From: Pseudomonadota bacterium | GTDB lineage: Bacteria > Pseudomonadota > Gammaproteobacteria > Burkholderiales > Rhodocyclaceae | Reading direction: 5' to 3' | DNA length: 64,000 nt | Assembly: GCA_018241665.1 (NCBI GenBank) | Contig: JAFEDK010000025.1 | Coordinates: 62,001-126,000, forward strand | Part shown: positions 31,980 to 41,232 of the stretch, in pieces | Position numbering within the stretch: position 1 is the first letter of the stretch | Layout: each line of letters starts with the position of its first letter | Notes under the pieces: model-generated | What the model saw: only the letters and a program-made list of their open reading frames with translations | Database searches by the model: none | What the model was told of the DNA's origin: nothing | Translations under genes and position numbers: made by a program

Positions 31980-33497
31980 ATGCTGCATCCGCTGTTGTCT
32001 TCCGAAGTCGCTGCACTGTTTGCCGGTTTCGGTCTGCCGGCGCCGGGGGCCGGCAGTCTGGTGGCCCGTTCGCCGATCGACGGCAGCCGCATCGGTAGTT
32101 GCGTGGAGTCCGACGACCTGGATGCGGTGGTGGCGCGGGCGCGGGCGGCGTTCCTGGCCTGGCGGGAGGTGCCTGCGCCGCGCCGCGGCGAGCTGTTGCG
32201 GCGCTTCGGTGATGTGCTGCGCCAGCATAAGCCAGCACTCGGCCGGCTGGTCAGCATCGAGAGCGGCAAGATCCTGTCCGAGGGGCAGGGCGAGGTGCAG
32301 GAGATGATCGACATGTGCGACTTCGCGGTCGGCCTGTCGCGCCAGCTCTACGGCCTGACGATGGCCAGCGAGCGGCCCGGCCATCGCCTGATGGAAAGCT
32401 GGCATCCCCTCGGCGTGTGCGGCGTCATCAGTGCCTTCAATTTCCCGGTCGCCGTGTGGGCATGGAATGCCGCGCTGGCGCTGGTGTGCGGCGATGCGGT
32501 GGTTTGGAAGCCGTCGTCGCGCACGCCGCTGTGTGCGCTGGCCTGCCAGGGGCTGCTGGCCCAGGCGATGGCCGAGGCGGGCGACGTGCCGCCGGACCTC
32601 AGCCAGGTGGTGATCGGCCCCGGCACCCTCGGCACTGCGCTGGCCGATCATCCGGATGTGGCGCTGCTGTCGGCCACCGGCTCGACGGCGATGGGGCGCA
32701 GCGTGGCGCCGCGGGTGGCGGCGCGCTTCGGGCGCAGTCTGCTGGAGCTGGGCGGCAACAACGGGATGATCGTTGCACCCAGCGCCGACCTGGAGCTGGC
32801 GCTGCGGGCCATCGTCTTCGCCGCTGCCGGCACCGCCGGCCAGCGCTGCACGACCCTGCGCCGCCTGATCGTCCACGAATCCGTCGCGGCGCACCTGCTG
32901 CCGCGCCTCACGGCGGCCTTCGCCAGCCTGCCGGTCGGCAATCCGCTGGAGCCCGCCACGCTGGTCGGCCCGCTGATCGACAGCGTGGCCGTCGACGCCC
33001 ATCGGGCGGCGCTGGTCCAGGCCCATGCGGAGGGCGGTTGCGTGCATGGTGGCGAGGTGGTGGCGGTGGCCGACTGCCCGGACGGCTGCTATGTGCGTCC
33101 TGCGCTGGTGGAGATGCCCGGGCAGACAGCGCTGGTGCGCCGGGAGACCTTCAGTCCGATCCTCTACGTGCTGCGCTACCGCACGCTGGACGAGGCGCTC
33201 GCGCTGCATAACGGGGTGCCCCAGGGCCTGGCCTCGGCGATCTTCACCACCGACCTGCGCGAGGCGGAACGCTTCCTGTCGGCGGCCGGCAGCGACTGCG
33301 GCATCGCCAACGTGAACATCGGCCCGTCCGGTGCCGAGATCGGTGGCGCCTTTGGCGGCGAAAAGGAGACCGGCGGCGGCCGCGAGACCGGGGCCGACGC
33401 GTGGCGGGCCTATATGCGGCGGGCCACCAACACCATCAACTATTCCAGCGCGCTGCCGCTGGCCCAGGGCGTGCGTTTCGATGCGCCGAACGCTTGA
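31980..33497 (+). CDS. Aldehyde dehydrogenase, ALDH7/antiquitin type
   Basis: 505 aa. NAD-binding and catalytic motifs are GVISAFNFPVAVWAWNAALAL, VWKPSSRTP, SATGSTAMGR, the catalytic glutamate in LLELGGNNG, and the catalytic cysteine in AGQRCTTLRRL. ALDH7 signatures are KILSEGQGEVQEMIDMCDFAVGLSRQLYG and GGAFGGEKETGGGRE. Family members oxidise alpha-aminoadipate semialdehyde in lysine catabolism, the most likely role here. It stands alone. Confidence 0.9.
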   Translation: MLHPLLSSEVAALFAGFGLPAPGAGSLVARSPIDGSRIGSCVESDDLDAVVARARAAFLAWREVPAPRRGELLRRFGDVLRQHKPALGRLVSIESGKILSEGQGEVQEMIDMCDFAVGLSRQLYGLTMASERPGHRLMESWHPLGVCGVISAFNFPVAVWAWNAALALVCGDAVVWKPSSRTPLCALACQGLLAQAMAEAGDVPPDLSQVVIGPGTLGTALADHPDVALLSATGSTAMGRSVAPRVAARFGRSLLELGGNNGMIVAPSADLELALRAIVFAAAGTAGQRCTTLRRLIVHESVAAHLLPRLTAAFASLPVGNPLEPATLVGPLIDSVAVDAHRAALVQAHAEGGCVHGGEVVAVADCPDGCYVRPALVEMPGQTALVRRETFSPILYVLRYRTLDEALALHNGVPQGLASAIFTTDLREAERFLSAAGSDCGIANVNIGPSGAEIGGAFGGEKETGGGRETGADAWRAYMRRATNTINYSSALPLAQGVRFDAPNA

Positions 33498-33571
33498 GCG
33501 CATGGGCCCCGCAAGCGTCGTCAGCTGTTAGGCTGTGGTCCCGCCACGTGCGAGTTTTCGATCCCGAACCG

Positions 33572-34240
33572 ATGCGTCTCCTGCCCCTGCTGCTCGCCCT
33601 GTTCTGTTGCAACGGCTTCGCCGACGTCTGCGACGAGCTGCCGAAGCCGTCGGTGACGGTGAAGCTGCACGAAGAGCCGGTCGGGCTGGACACCGTGACC
33701 GGCTTGCGCACCCTCAGCCTGATGGGGCCGCGTTCCCTGCAGGAAGGCCAGCGGGTGCTCGGCCTGACGCGGGGTGCGGCCATCGTGCGTTTCGAGACCA
33801 AGGTGGTGTCCCGCGTGGATGCGTCGCGCCAGTGGGAATGCGCCAGTCCGCAGATCAGCATGACCTACGGCTTCAGCCCGCTGACCGTGTATGTGGCGAA
33901 GGAATTTCCGAAGGACAGCTGCGCCTACCGGGAGATCTACCAGCACGAGCAACGCCACGTGGATGCCTATCGCCAGCACCTGGCCGGCATCGAGAAGGAG
34001 CTCGCCGAGACCCTGACCCGCCGCTTCACCACCGGGGGGCCGTGGCGCGGCCCGGTCGGCCAGGCCCGGACGCGCATCGCCAATGAGCTGGAGGAACGCT
34101 GGAGCCCCTACGTGCGGCGCGAGATCAACAAGGTGGAGCTGGTGCAGGCACAGATCGACACGCCGGAGGAATACCGCCGCGTGGCCGAGCGCTGCGACGG
34201 CGCCATCAAGAAGATCACCCTGCAGGCGCTGCAGCGCTGA
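33572..34240 (+). CDS. Secreted zincin-like protein (DUF922-like)
   Basis: 222 aa. Signal peptide MRLLPLLLALFCCNGFADVC with cleavage near 18. The mature protein contains IYQHEQRHVDAYRQHL, an HExxH zinc-binding motif, which suggests a metallopeptidase fold of the DUF922 type. ATG 33572 is used because it begins the signal peptide; longer in-frame extensions overlap the dehydrogenase gene. No partner or substrate can be named. Confidence 0.75.
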   Translation: MRLLPLLLALFCCNGFADVCDELPKPSVTVKLHEEPVGLDTVTGLRTLSLMGPRSLQEGQRVLGLTRGAAIVRFETKVVSRVDASRQWECASPQISMTYGFSPLTVYVAKEFPKDSCAYREIYQHEQRHVDAYRQHLAGIEKELAETLTRRFTTGGPWRGPVGQARTRIANELEERWSPYVRREINKVELVQAQIDTPEEYRRVAERCDGAIKKITLQALQR

Positions 34241-34253
34241 ACCGGATGCTTGC

Positions 34254-35159
34254 TCAGGCAGGCGGCGGCTGCCAGCGCAGGGCCGCGGCCCGCCGGGCGA
34301 AGCGGCTCGTGCGTACGTGCAGACGCAGCAGGCGCCGGGCTTCGGGAAAGGCGGCGAGGGCGGCCGCGTCGTCGACGATCTCCGCATCGGCGGCCAGCCA
34401 GGCCAGGTCGCCGTGGACGAAGTCGATGAACAGCAGGCCGGCGCGCGGGGCCAGCAGCAGGTTGCCGAGGGTGTTGAAGTAATTGTTGCCGGCCAGGTCG
34501 GGCACCGTCAGCGTGTCGCCGTCCATGCGCACGAAGCCGGTCGGGCCGCCCCGGTGGGAGACATCCACGCCGTGGGCCGGCAGGCCGTCGTCGTCCGGGT
34601 GGGCGCTGGCGATGAAGAAGGTGTCGGCCGCTGCGACCAGGGTGCGCACGGGGTCGCCCAGCCCGGTGAAATCCAGGCTTTCAGGTTGGGCTTCCTGTTC
34701 GGGCGCGTACTCGGACTGGCGCGGCTGGATGTACTTCGGGCAGTTGCCGAAGCTCTGTTCGACATGGATGTCGATTCCCACGCCATCCACCGCGACGACC
34801 CGCCCGTTGGCCCGGTTGCGGCGTCGCGTGTGGGCCTCGATGCCGAGCAGGCCGACGCGGGCGCCCACCTGCAGCAGACCTCCCAGTGGATCGCCGGCCG
34901 GCGGCAGCGCGGCGATGTGCAGGCGGTCGTCAGCCGGCGCGGTGATGAAGCCCGGTGCGCCGGTAAGCAGCGAGGCCCACGGCTGGCCGGCGCCATCCAC
35001 GGCGCCGGCCACGACGAAGGGCAACTGGCCGAAGAAGGCCTGGTGGGTTTCAGGCATCGCCGGCCGGATCACCCGCGGGCCGACCTCGGCCAGCCGTTCC
35101 CGGCTGCCGGCACGGGCCTGCAGGGTTTCTTCGCCGGTGTGGAAGCTGGGGCCGGCCAT
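34254..35159 (-). CDS. Pyridoxamine 5'-phosphate oxidase-related flavin-binding protein
   Basis: 301 aa. Two split-barrel-like halves: FFGQLPFVVAGAVDGAGQPWASLLTG (about 42-67) and DTFFIASAHPDDDGLPAHGVDVSHRGGPTGFVRMDGDTLTVPD (about 183-225), followed by FNTLGNLLLAPRAGLLFIDF. This fits larger PNPOx-like FMN proteins found next to GSTs or reductases. Its function is unknown. It starts 5 bp after the GST stop, so it is in the same operon, divergent from a LysR regulator. Confidence 0.82.
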   Translation of the reverse strand: MAGPSFHTGEETLQARAGSRERLAEVGPRVIRPAMPETHQAFFGQLPFVVAGAVDGAGQPWASLLTGAPGFITAPADDRLHIAALPPAGDPLGGLLQVGARVGLLGIEAHTRRRNRANGRVVAVDGVGIDIHVEQSFGNCPKYIQPRQSEYAPEQEAQPESLDFTGLGDPVRTLVAAADTFFIASAHPDDDGLPAHGVDVSHRGGPTGFVRMDGDTLTVPDLAGNNYFNTLGNLLLAPRAGLLFIDFVHGDLAWLAADAEIVDDAAALAAFPEARRLLRLHVRTSRFARRAAALRWQPPPA

Positions 35160-35164
35160 GGTCG

Positions 35165-35797
35165 TCAGACCGCCAAGCCAATGGCGGTGGCCGGCATCGG
35201 GATGAAGCCCGGCAGCGCTTCCACGCGGGCCAGCCAGGCACGGATGTTCGGGTAGTCAGCCAGCGACACATTGCCTTCCGGCGCGTGGGCGATGTAGGTG
35301 TGGTTGGCCACGTCGGCGATGGTGGCGTGGTCGCCGACGAGGAAGGGGCGTTCGGCCAGTTCCTTCTCCATCACCGCGAACAGCGCGTGGGCGCGGGCGA
35401 TGACCTCCTTCGGGTTGAAGTCCATGCCGAACACCGTGATCAGGCGGGCTGCGCAGGGGCCGTAGGCGACCTGCCCGGAGGCCACCGACAGCCAGCGCTG
35501 GACCTGGGCGGCGCCGGCGGGATCGGTCGGCAGCCAGCTTGCATCGCCGTAGCGGCGGGCCAGGTAGACCAGGATCGCGGTGGAGTCGGCGATGGTCAGG
35601 TCGCCGTCCTGGATCACCGGCACCTGGCCGAAGGCATTCATCGCCAGGTAGGCGGGCGTTTTCTGCTCGCCGCCGGCCAGGTCCACGTCGATCGGTTCGA
35701 CGGGCAGGCCGAGCAGGGACAGGAAGAGCTCGGCCCGGTGGCTGTGGCCGGAGAGCGGGAAGCGGTACAGCTTGATCGGCTGGGCGGGCGTGTTCAT
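35165..35797 (-). CDS. Glutathione S-transferase
   Basis: 210 aa. Thioredoxin-fold N-terminus [24 protein letters not shown], with the [29 protein letters not shown] glutathione-binding segment (V-P, then the E/D-S pair), and an all-helical C-terminus including [17 protein letters not shown] (N-capping box). Likely substrates are electrophiles. AGAAACC precedes the ATG only weakly. It shares its upstream region with lysR, whose candidate operators lie there. Confidence 0.92.
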   Translation of the reverse strand: MNTPAQPIKLYRFPLSGHSHRAELFLSLLGLPVEPIDVDLAGGEQKTPAYLAMNAFGQVPVIQDGDLTIADSTAILVYLARRYGDASWLPTDPAGAAQVQRWLSVASGQVAYGPCAARLITVFGMDFNPKEVIARAHALFAVMEKELAERPFLVGDHATIADVANHTYIAHAPEGNVSLADYPNIRAWLARVEALPGFIPMPATAIGLAV

Positions 35798-35840
35798 GGT
35801 TTCTTCCTTTGGTGTGGGTGATGGCAGCTAGTGTGCGTTG

Positions 35841-35895
35841 ATCCGATTTGTGGATAAATGGCGCAATCCTGATTTCACTCATCCGATAGATGGAG
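35841..35895. promoter_or_regulatory. Paired LysR-type operators in the gst/lysR divergent promoter
   Basis: Two boxes of the same design, ATCCGATTTGTGGAT (35841-35855, a T-N11-A dyad) and ATCCGATAGATGGAG (35881-35895), are exactly 40 bp apart. The second overlaps the ribosome site of the lysR gene, suggesting autoregulation. Confidence 0.6.
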
Positions 35896-35903
35896 TAATG
35901 ACC

Positions 35904-36785
35904 ATGGACAAGCTGAAGGCCATGGCGACCTTCGTACGCATCGCCGACGACGGCAGCCTCAGCGCCGCGGCGCGCAGCCTGGGCAGTTCGCTGCCGGCGG
36001 TGGTGCGCACGCTGGCGGCGCTGGAGGCCGAGCTGGGCGTGCGCCTGTTCAACCGCACGACCCGCCGCATCGCGCTGACCGAGGAAGGGCGGCATTACCT
36101 GGCGAGCTGCCGCAATCTGCTGGCTTCCCTCGACGAGGCGGAAGCCGCCTTGAAGGAGGAGGCCAGCGAGCTGTCCGGCCAGCTCACGGTGACGGCGCCG
36201 GTGCTGTTCGGGCAGATGTACGTGGCGCCGGCGGTGAACCGCTTCATGCTGCGCCATGAGCAGCTGCGCTGCCGCCTGCTGCTCTTCGACCGGGTCGTGA
36301 ACCTGCTGGAAGAAGGCATCGACGTGGGCATCCGCATCGGCGCGCTGGAGGATTCGACGCTGATCGCCCATCCGGTCGGCGCGGTGCGGCGCATGGTGGT
36401 GGCCAGTCCGGACTACCTGCGCGGCCGTCCGCTACCCGCTCATCCGAAGGATCTGCTGCAGGCCGACTGCATCGGCTTCCTGTCGGGTTCGGGGGGCTGG
36501 TGGCGCTTCGCGGACAAGGGCCGATCCTTCGGCGTGCCGGTGAAGGGGCGGCTGGAGTTCAACCACGTGGCGCCGGCGGTGGACGCCTGCGTGGCCGGGC
36601 TGGGCTTCGGCTGCTTCCTGTCCTACCAGATCGCCGGCCACCTCGCGGCGGGGCGGCTGCAGCCTGTGCTGGAGGATTTCGAGCCGACGCCGCGGCCGGT
36701 CAGCGTGGTCTACCCGCACGCGCGCCTGCTGCCGGCGCGGGTGCGGGTGTTCGTCGAATGGATGCGCGACGCGCTGGCGATGTGA
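35904..36785 (+). CDS. LysR-family transcriptional regulator
   Basis: 293 aa. Winged HTH at the N-terminus (MATFVRIADDGSLSAAARSLGSSLPAVVRTLAALEAELGVRLFNRTTRRIALTEEG, with key residues throughout), then the effector-binding domain from about 90. It resembles the CrgA/DhcR-like subgroup that often controls adjacent oxidoreductase or GST genes. ATG 35904 is preferred over 35898 because GGAG is 8 nt upstream of it. It is divergent from gst and the PNPOx-like gene. Confidence 0.9.
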   Translation: MDKLKAMATFVRIADDGSLSAAARSLGSSLPAVVRTLAALEAELGVRLFNRTTRRIALTEEGRHYLASCRNLLASLDEAEAALKEEASELSGQLTVTAPVLFGQMYVAPAVNRFMLRHEQLRCRLLLFDRVVNLLEEGIDVGIRIGALEDSTLIAHPVGAVRRMVVASPDYLRGRPLPAHPKDLLQADCIGFLSGSGGWWRFADKGRSFGVPVKGRLEFNHVAPAVDACVAGLGFGCFLSYQIAGHLAAGRLQPVLEDFEPTPRPVSVVYPHARLLPARVRVFVEWMRDALAM

Positions 36786-36793
36786 GGTGGTGG

Positions 36794-39193
36794 TCAGCGC
36801 TCCCGCTGCCACAGCATGCCGTGGGTCACGATGAACTGGTACTTGCGGGCGTGCTCGCGGATCACCAGCGGGACTTCCTCCTGCCGGCGCAGCACGAAGC
36901 CTTCTGCGGCCAGGAAGGCCTTGAGGGTGTCGGCGCTGCGCACCGCCTTGCCGTCCTTCTCGTAGCCACCGAGCCAGGATTCCTGCGGGGTGAACTGCTC
37001 CAGCCAGGAGTAGGGCGAGAACAGGGCGACCAGGCCGCCGACCTTGACCAGCCCGCGCGGCCCGCCGAGGCGGCCGAGCAGGGACATCGGGCTGGGCAGG
37101 CGACACAGCAGGTTGGCCAGCAGCACCGCGTCGAAGTCGGCCAGCTCAGCCGGCAGCGAACAGGCGTCGGCCTGGCGGAAGCTGACCCGGCCGCGCTCGA
37201 TGGCCGGATCGATGCGGGCCGTCACGGTCTCGCCCAGCTCACCCTCGTCGCGGCGGAAGTAGGGACGGCTGCCGTCCTGCTGCAGGGTGTTCGCGGCGTC
37301 GATGAAGGCGCGGGACAGGTCCACGCCGAGCACTTCGCCAAAGCCGCGGGCCAGCTCGAAGCTGCCGCCGCCGACCGCGCAGCCGACGTCCAGCGCACGG
37401 GCGGTGCCGGTGTCATATAGCCTGGCGGCGTCGAGCAGCCAGTCGGCGCAGCGCTGCGGGAAGGAGGTGGCGCGCTGGGGACCGCCGGGCCACGGCATCT
37501 GGGTTTGCGGTTCGCCGTGGTGGAGCAGCATGTAGTCATCCACCATGCGGGCGTCTTCATACACCTGGCTGGCGCTGCCTTCGCCGCCCAGTTTGACCAC
37601 GTTGCCGTCGTGAGCGGCCTGCACGACGCGGAAGCCGGCGTGCTGGAAGAAATGCGGGCGGAAGTGGAAGCGCGCCCACACGCTGGCTTCGTCGCCGCAG
37701 GAGATCCACGAGCCGCCGAGGATCATCTGGTGCTGGCCGTCGTAGCAGGGCGTCGAGAAGTCGTCGTAGTAGGGATGGACGCGGGCGCCGGGCAAGGGGT
37801 GGAAATCGTCCCCGTGCCATTGCCAGACATTGCCGAACACGTCGTGCACGCCGGCCAGGCTGGGGCTGGCGGCATCCACCGGCCACGGGGAGCCGTGGGC
37901 GAGCTGGCTGTTCCAGCCGTAGACGGCGGCGAGGGTAGCGCCGTCGTGGCGGGCGGGCGGATCGGTTTCGGCCCACGAGGCGTCGCGCAGCGCATGGTGC
38001 TCGGCCTCGGTGGGCAGCCTACAGGGGATGCCGTCGCGGGCGCTGCGCCAGGCGCAGTAGGCGGCGGCTTCGTGGGCGTTGACCTCGGCCGGCCAGTTCC
38101 ACGGCATGTCGACGGTCTCGAAGAGGGTGCGCAGGCGGTAATGGTGCAGGCCGGCGGGGCCGTCCGGCACCCAGAAACAGGGCCACTTGCTGTTGCGGAA
38201 GCCGCGCCATTCCCAGCCAGCGTCGGTCCAGTACTGGCGCTCGAGGTAGCCGCCGCTCTGGATGAACGCCAGGAAGGCGCCGTTGCTGACCAGCTGGTTC
38301 TCCACCTTGAAGGCTTGCAGTGCCACGCGCCGCTCGCCGTATTCGTTGTCCCAGCCGAAGCTCGGCCAGCTGCGCGGCTTGCCGATCTTGACCACGCTGG
38401 CGGGGATGTCGAGCAGGCGCGGCGAAGGGAAGTCTGTCCCGGCGATCGGCGGGAAGTGGGCCGGCGTGCCGGCGCTGGGGTGCAGGGCCGGCCATTCCTC
38501 GGGGCGGCGCACGTCGTCCAGGGGCAGTTCGCGGATCAGCACCGAGGAGGTTTCGATATGGATGCGCTCGTGCTCGAAGCCCATGAACAGCGCCCACAGG
38601 GGATCGTTCATGGTGATCGGCGCATGGCCGCGGACGAGGCCCGGGTGGGTTTCGATGAGGCGCCGCACCGTGAGGTAGACCTGCTGGCGGTAGGTGTGCA
38701 CTTCGGAGAAGCTGGGCCACAGCATCTCGTTCTTCGACATGTCGTCCCAGCGCATTTCATCCACGCCGGTCTCGAAGATGCGCTCGAAGTAAGGGTTGAC
38801 CGGGTTGTCGATGAGGCCGGCGACCCGCAGCTTGTTGATGTACAGCGCCGCCGGATGGCCGTAGTAGAAGACCATCGGGTGGCGCAGGTGGTGGTAGGGC
38901 GGGCGGTAGAAGGCTTCCTCACCCTGCAGGCTGGCGAACAGCACCTCGGTCAGGGTCCACCCGTTGTCGAAGGTGGCCAGTACCGTTTCGCGGGTACAGG
39001 TGGCGAGATCCGGCTGGGGCAGGGCGGTGAGGCGGCCGTCCGCCTGCAGGCCGAGGCAGTTCTCCGGGGCCAGCCCGGTCCACCACCAGGCCGGGCGGGG
39101 GCCGCGCAGCAGGGCGTCGTGTTCGCCGCGGAGGTTCTGGCGCCAGGGTTCGATGGCGGCGGGGATAGCCGGTTCGAGGTTCGGGTGCGGCAT
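36794..39193 (-). CDS. ovoA: 5-histidylcysteine sulfoxide synthase / methyltransferase OvoA
   Basis: 799 aa. The N-terminal DinB-like domain holds the iron-ligand motif H208-x3-H212-x-E214 (EHERIHIETS) and HHLRHPMVFYYGH near 101-113. The formylglycine-generating-like sulfoxide synthase domain follows (GVHDVFGNVWQWHGDDFHPLPG). A C-terminal SAM methyltransferase carries ALDVGCAVGGGSFELA. Together these make ovothiol A from histidine and cysteine via sulfoxide formation and N-methylation. AGGAGA precedes ATG 39193. The PLP lyase OvoB is not adjacent. It ends 8 bp from the convergent lysR stop. Confidence 0.92.
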   Translation of the reverse strand: MPHPNLEPAIPAAIEPWRQNLRGEHDALLRGPRPAWWWTGLAPENCLGLQADGRLTALPQPDLATCTRETVLATFDNGWTLTEVLFASLQGEEAFYRPPYHHLRHPMVFYYGHPAALYINKLRVAGLIDNPVNPYFERIFETGVDEMRWDDMSKNEMLWPSFSEVHTYRQQVYLTVRRLIETHPGLVRGHAPITMNDPLWALFMGFEHERIHIETSSVLIRELPLDDVRRPEEWPALHPSAGTPAHFPPIAGTDFPSPRLLDIPASVVKIGKPRSWPSFGWDNEYGERRVALQAFKVENQLVSNGAFLAFIQSGGYLERQYWTDAGWEWRGFRNSKWPCFWVPDGPAGLHHYRLRTLFETVDMPWNWPAEVNAHEAAAYCAWRSARDGIPCRLPTEAEHHALRDASWAETDPPARHDGATLAAVYGWNSQLAHGSPWPVDAASPSLAGVHDVFGNVWQWHGDDFHPLPGARVHPYYDDFSTPCYDGQHQMILGGSWISCGDEASVWARFHFRPHFFQHAGFRVVQAAHDGNVVKLGGEGSASQVYEDARMVDDYMLLHHGEPQTQMPWPGGPQRATSFPQRCADWLLDAARLYDTGTARALDVGCAVGGGSFELARGFGEVLGVDLSRAFIDAANTLQQDGSRPYFRRDEGELGETVTARIDPAIERGRVSFRQADACSLPAELADFDAVLLANLLCRLPSPMSLLGRLGGPRGLVKVGGLVALFSPYSWLEQFTPQESWLGGYEKDGKAVRSADTLKAFLAAEGFVLRRQEEVPLVIREHARKYQFIVTHGMLWQRER

Positions 39194-39237
39194 TGCGGAT
39201 CTCCTGGAAGTCTTCTTGTGGGAGGCCCGGCACAGGC

Positions 39238-40398
39238 TCATGCGAAGAGCTCGGCCTGGACCGGTAGCGGTGTGTCGTGTTCGGGAATCGCGTCGCGCCG
39301 CACCAGATTGCCGACGCGTACGCCCAGCAGGCGGATGCGCCGTTCCAGCGGGACGCGCTTGAGGCATTCACCGGCGGCGCGGCGGATCGCGGCGGCTTCG
39401 CCGATCGGGGCGGGCAGGGTCAGGTCGCGGGTGACGGTGTGGAAGTTGTCGAAGCGCAGCTTGAGGCCGATGGTCTTGCCGACGTAGCCCTTGCGCACCA
39501 GGTCGGCGGCGAGCTGTTCGCACAGGCGGGTGAAGCGTTGCGACAGTTCGTTGCGGTCCTGGCGGGGATGGAGGTCGCGCTCGAAGGTGGTCTCGCGGGA
39601 GAGGCTTTTCGGCTCGCTGTAGGTGACCACCGGACGGTCGTCCTGCCCGTGGGCGGCGCGGTGCAGCCACTGGCCGTAGCGCTCGCCGAACTGTTCCTGC
39701 AGCCACAGGGCGTCGGCGGCGGCCAGCTCGCCGATGCTGTGGATGCCCAGTGCGTCCAGCCGCTCCGCAGCCTTCGGCCCGATGCCATTGATGCGTTTGG
39801 CGGGCAGCGGCCAGATACGGGCCGGTAGATCGTCGGCGGCCACCACGGTGATGCCGGCCGGTTTTTCCAGGTCGGAGCACAGCTTGGCGAGCAGTTTGTT
39901 GGGCGCCACGCCGAGGGAGCACGACAGGCCGGTGGCGTCGCGCACGGCCTGCTGCAGGCGCAGCGCAATGGCGCGGGCGCCTTCGCGGCTGCCGTCCGGG
40001 TTGAGGGCGGTGAGGTCCAGGTAGATCTCGTCGATGCCGCGGTCTTCGAGGTCCGGCGCGATATCGCGCACGGCGGCCTTGAAGAGGCGCGAGTAGTGGC
40101 GGTAGGTGTCGAAGTCGGCCGGCAGCAGCAGCGCGTCCGGCGCCAGCTGGGCGGCCTTCATCAGGCCCATGCCGGAATGCACGCCGAGGGCCCGCGCCTC
40201 GTAGGTGGCGGTGGTGATCACGCCGCGGCCGACGTAGTCGCGCAGCCGTGGGAAGCGGGCCGGATCCTCGACCGTCGCGGCCCGGCGCCCCCCCACTACC
40301 GCCGGCAGGCCGCGCAGCTGCGGGTAACGCAACAGTTCCACCGACGCGTAGAACGCGTCCATGTCCAGGTGGGCGATGCTGCGGGGAAGCGGGGGCAT
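39238..40398 (-). CDS. dinB: DNA polymerase IV (DinB)
   Basis: 386 aa. Y-family start AHLDMDAFYASVELL with the metal aspartate, GVITTATYEARALGVHSGM, the second catalytic block DRGIDEIYLDLT, SCSLGVAPNKLLAKL, the HhH segment RINGIGPKAAERLDALGI and a C-terminal little-finger domain. It carries out error-prone bypass synthesis. The gene precedes ovoA on the same strand with a 44-bp gap, so the two may be cotranscribed. No LexA box was identified with confidence. Confidence 0.94.
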   Translation of the reverse strand: MPPLPRSIAHLDMDAFYASVELLRYPQLRGLPAVVGGRRAATVEDPARFPRLRDYVGRGVITTATYEARALGVHSGMGLMKAAQLAPDALLLPADFDTYRHYSRLFKAAVRDIAPDLEDRGIDEIYLDLTALNPDGSREGARAIALRLQQAVRDATGLSCSLGVAPNKLLAKLCSDLEKPAGITVVAADDLPARIWPLPAKRINGIGPKAAERLDALGIHSIGELAAADALWLQEQFGERYGQWLHRAAHGQDDRPVVTYSEPKSLSRETTFERDLHPRQDRNELSQRFTRLCEQLAADLVRKGYVGKTIGLKLRFDNFHTVTRDLTLPAPIGEAAAIRRAAGECLKRVPLERRIRLLGVRVGNLVRRDAIPEHDTPLPVQAELFA

Positions 40399-40523
40399 GG
40401 GTCCGGGGTGAGCGGCAGGGAGCCTTATTGTGCATCAAGGGGCGGACGAAGGCGTGGGCGCGGCCTATGCTCAGTGCAGGGGTGCGTCGCGGGAGCGCCC
40501 CGCTCGAGGCAAGGAGGAGGACC

Positions 40524-40928
40524 ATGACTGAAATGGAGGCGAAGACCCTGGCTTCCCGCTTCATCGAGTTCCTGGAGACGGGCAGCGTTCCTGTCGGCCT
40601 CTTCGAGGCCGATGTCTTCTGCGATTTCACCCTGCCCCGCTGGCGCCTGCAGGCGCGGGGCGTCGCTGACGTGATGGCCCTGCGCAAGCCGAGCCATCGG
40701 TGTCCCGGCAAGGTGCCCCGCTGGCGTTGCGACCCGACGCCGTCTGGCTTCGTGCTCGAGTTCGAGGAGAGCTGGGAGCAGGAGGGGCGGGCCTGGTACG
40801 CCCGCGAGATCGTCCGGGCCGACGCACCGGAGGGCGTGATCCGCGAGCTGTCGGTGTATTGCACTGGCGACTGGGACGCGTTGCAACGGGAGCGCCATGC
40901 GGCTGCGGTCAAGCTGCTCAGGCCCTGA
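40524..40928 (+). CDS. NTF2/SnoaL-like small protein
   Basis: 134 aa, soluble. ASRFIEFLETGSVPVGLFEADVFCDFTLPRWRLQARGVADVMALRK matches the helix-cone start of SnoaL/NTF2-like folds, and EESWEQEGRAWYAREIVRA supplies the central strand. AAGGAGGAG lies at ideal distance before the ATG. No catalytic residues or partners are evident, so the role is unknown. Confidence 0.72.
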   Translation: MTEMEAKTLASRFIEFLETGSVPVGLFEADVFCDFTLPRWRLQARGVADVMALRKPSHRCPGKVPRWRCDPTPSGFVLEFEESWEQEGRAWYAREIVRADAPEGVIRELSVYCTGDWDALQRERHAAAVKLLRP

Positions 40929-40969
40929 TCCGGGCCAAAGGCGGCCTGCCCAGCAGATGTCCGTGCAGT

Positions 40970-41054
40970 GGTGGGGAGCTGTGGATTAACTGTGGAGAAG
41001 CGTGTGGATTGCCTGTGGGGCAGCTGTGGAATCCCTGTGGGCTAATTCTTGGGT
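40970..41054. repeat. Degenerate TGTGG-rich repeats leading into the 13-bp array
   Basis: CTGTGG or TGTGG recurs about every 12-13 bp with diverged filler (TGTGGATTAAC, TGTGGAGAAGCG, TGTGGATTGCC, TGTGGGGCAGC, TGTGGAATCCC). It looks like an older, decayed section of the adjacent array. No gene is seen. Confidence 0.75.
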
Positions 41055-41158
41055 GAGGCTGTGGGATGAGGCTGTGGGGTGAGGCTGTGGGGTGAGGCTG
41101 TGGGGTGAGGCTGTGGGGTGAGGCTGTGGGGTGAGGCTGTGGGGTGAGGCTGTGGGGT
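41055..41158. repeat. Eight tandem copies of a 13-bp unit left of REP copy 8
   Basis: The unit is GAGGCTGTGGGGT. The first copy has an A for a G and the other seven are identical. A ninth unit starting at 41159 merges into TGTGGGGGCG of the REP element. Confidence 0.95.
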
Positions 41159-41163
41159 GAGGC

Positions 41164-41232
41164 TGTGGGGGCGAATTCATTCGCCCGCGGTGGTGAATCC
41201 ACCCGCGTAGGGCGAATGAATTCGCCCCCACA
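41164..41232. repeat. REP/BIME-like element, copy 8, between two different tandem arrays
   Basis: Standard arms and 23-nt spacer (41164-41232). It is flanked on the left by the 13-bp array and on the right by a 14-bp array sharing its terminal CCCCACA. Confidence 0.95.

Noticed and set aside
40978-41020. TGTGGATTA-like words resembling DnaA boxes, suggesting an origin
   Set aside because: They belong to the decayed TGTGG repeat zone next to a REP array; no dnaA, dnaN, parA or AT-rich unwinding region is nearby.
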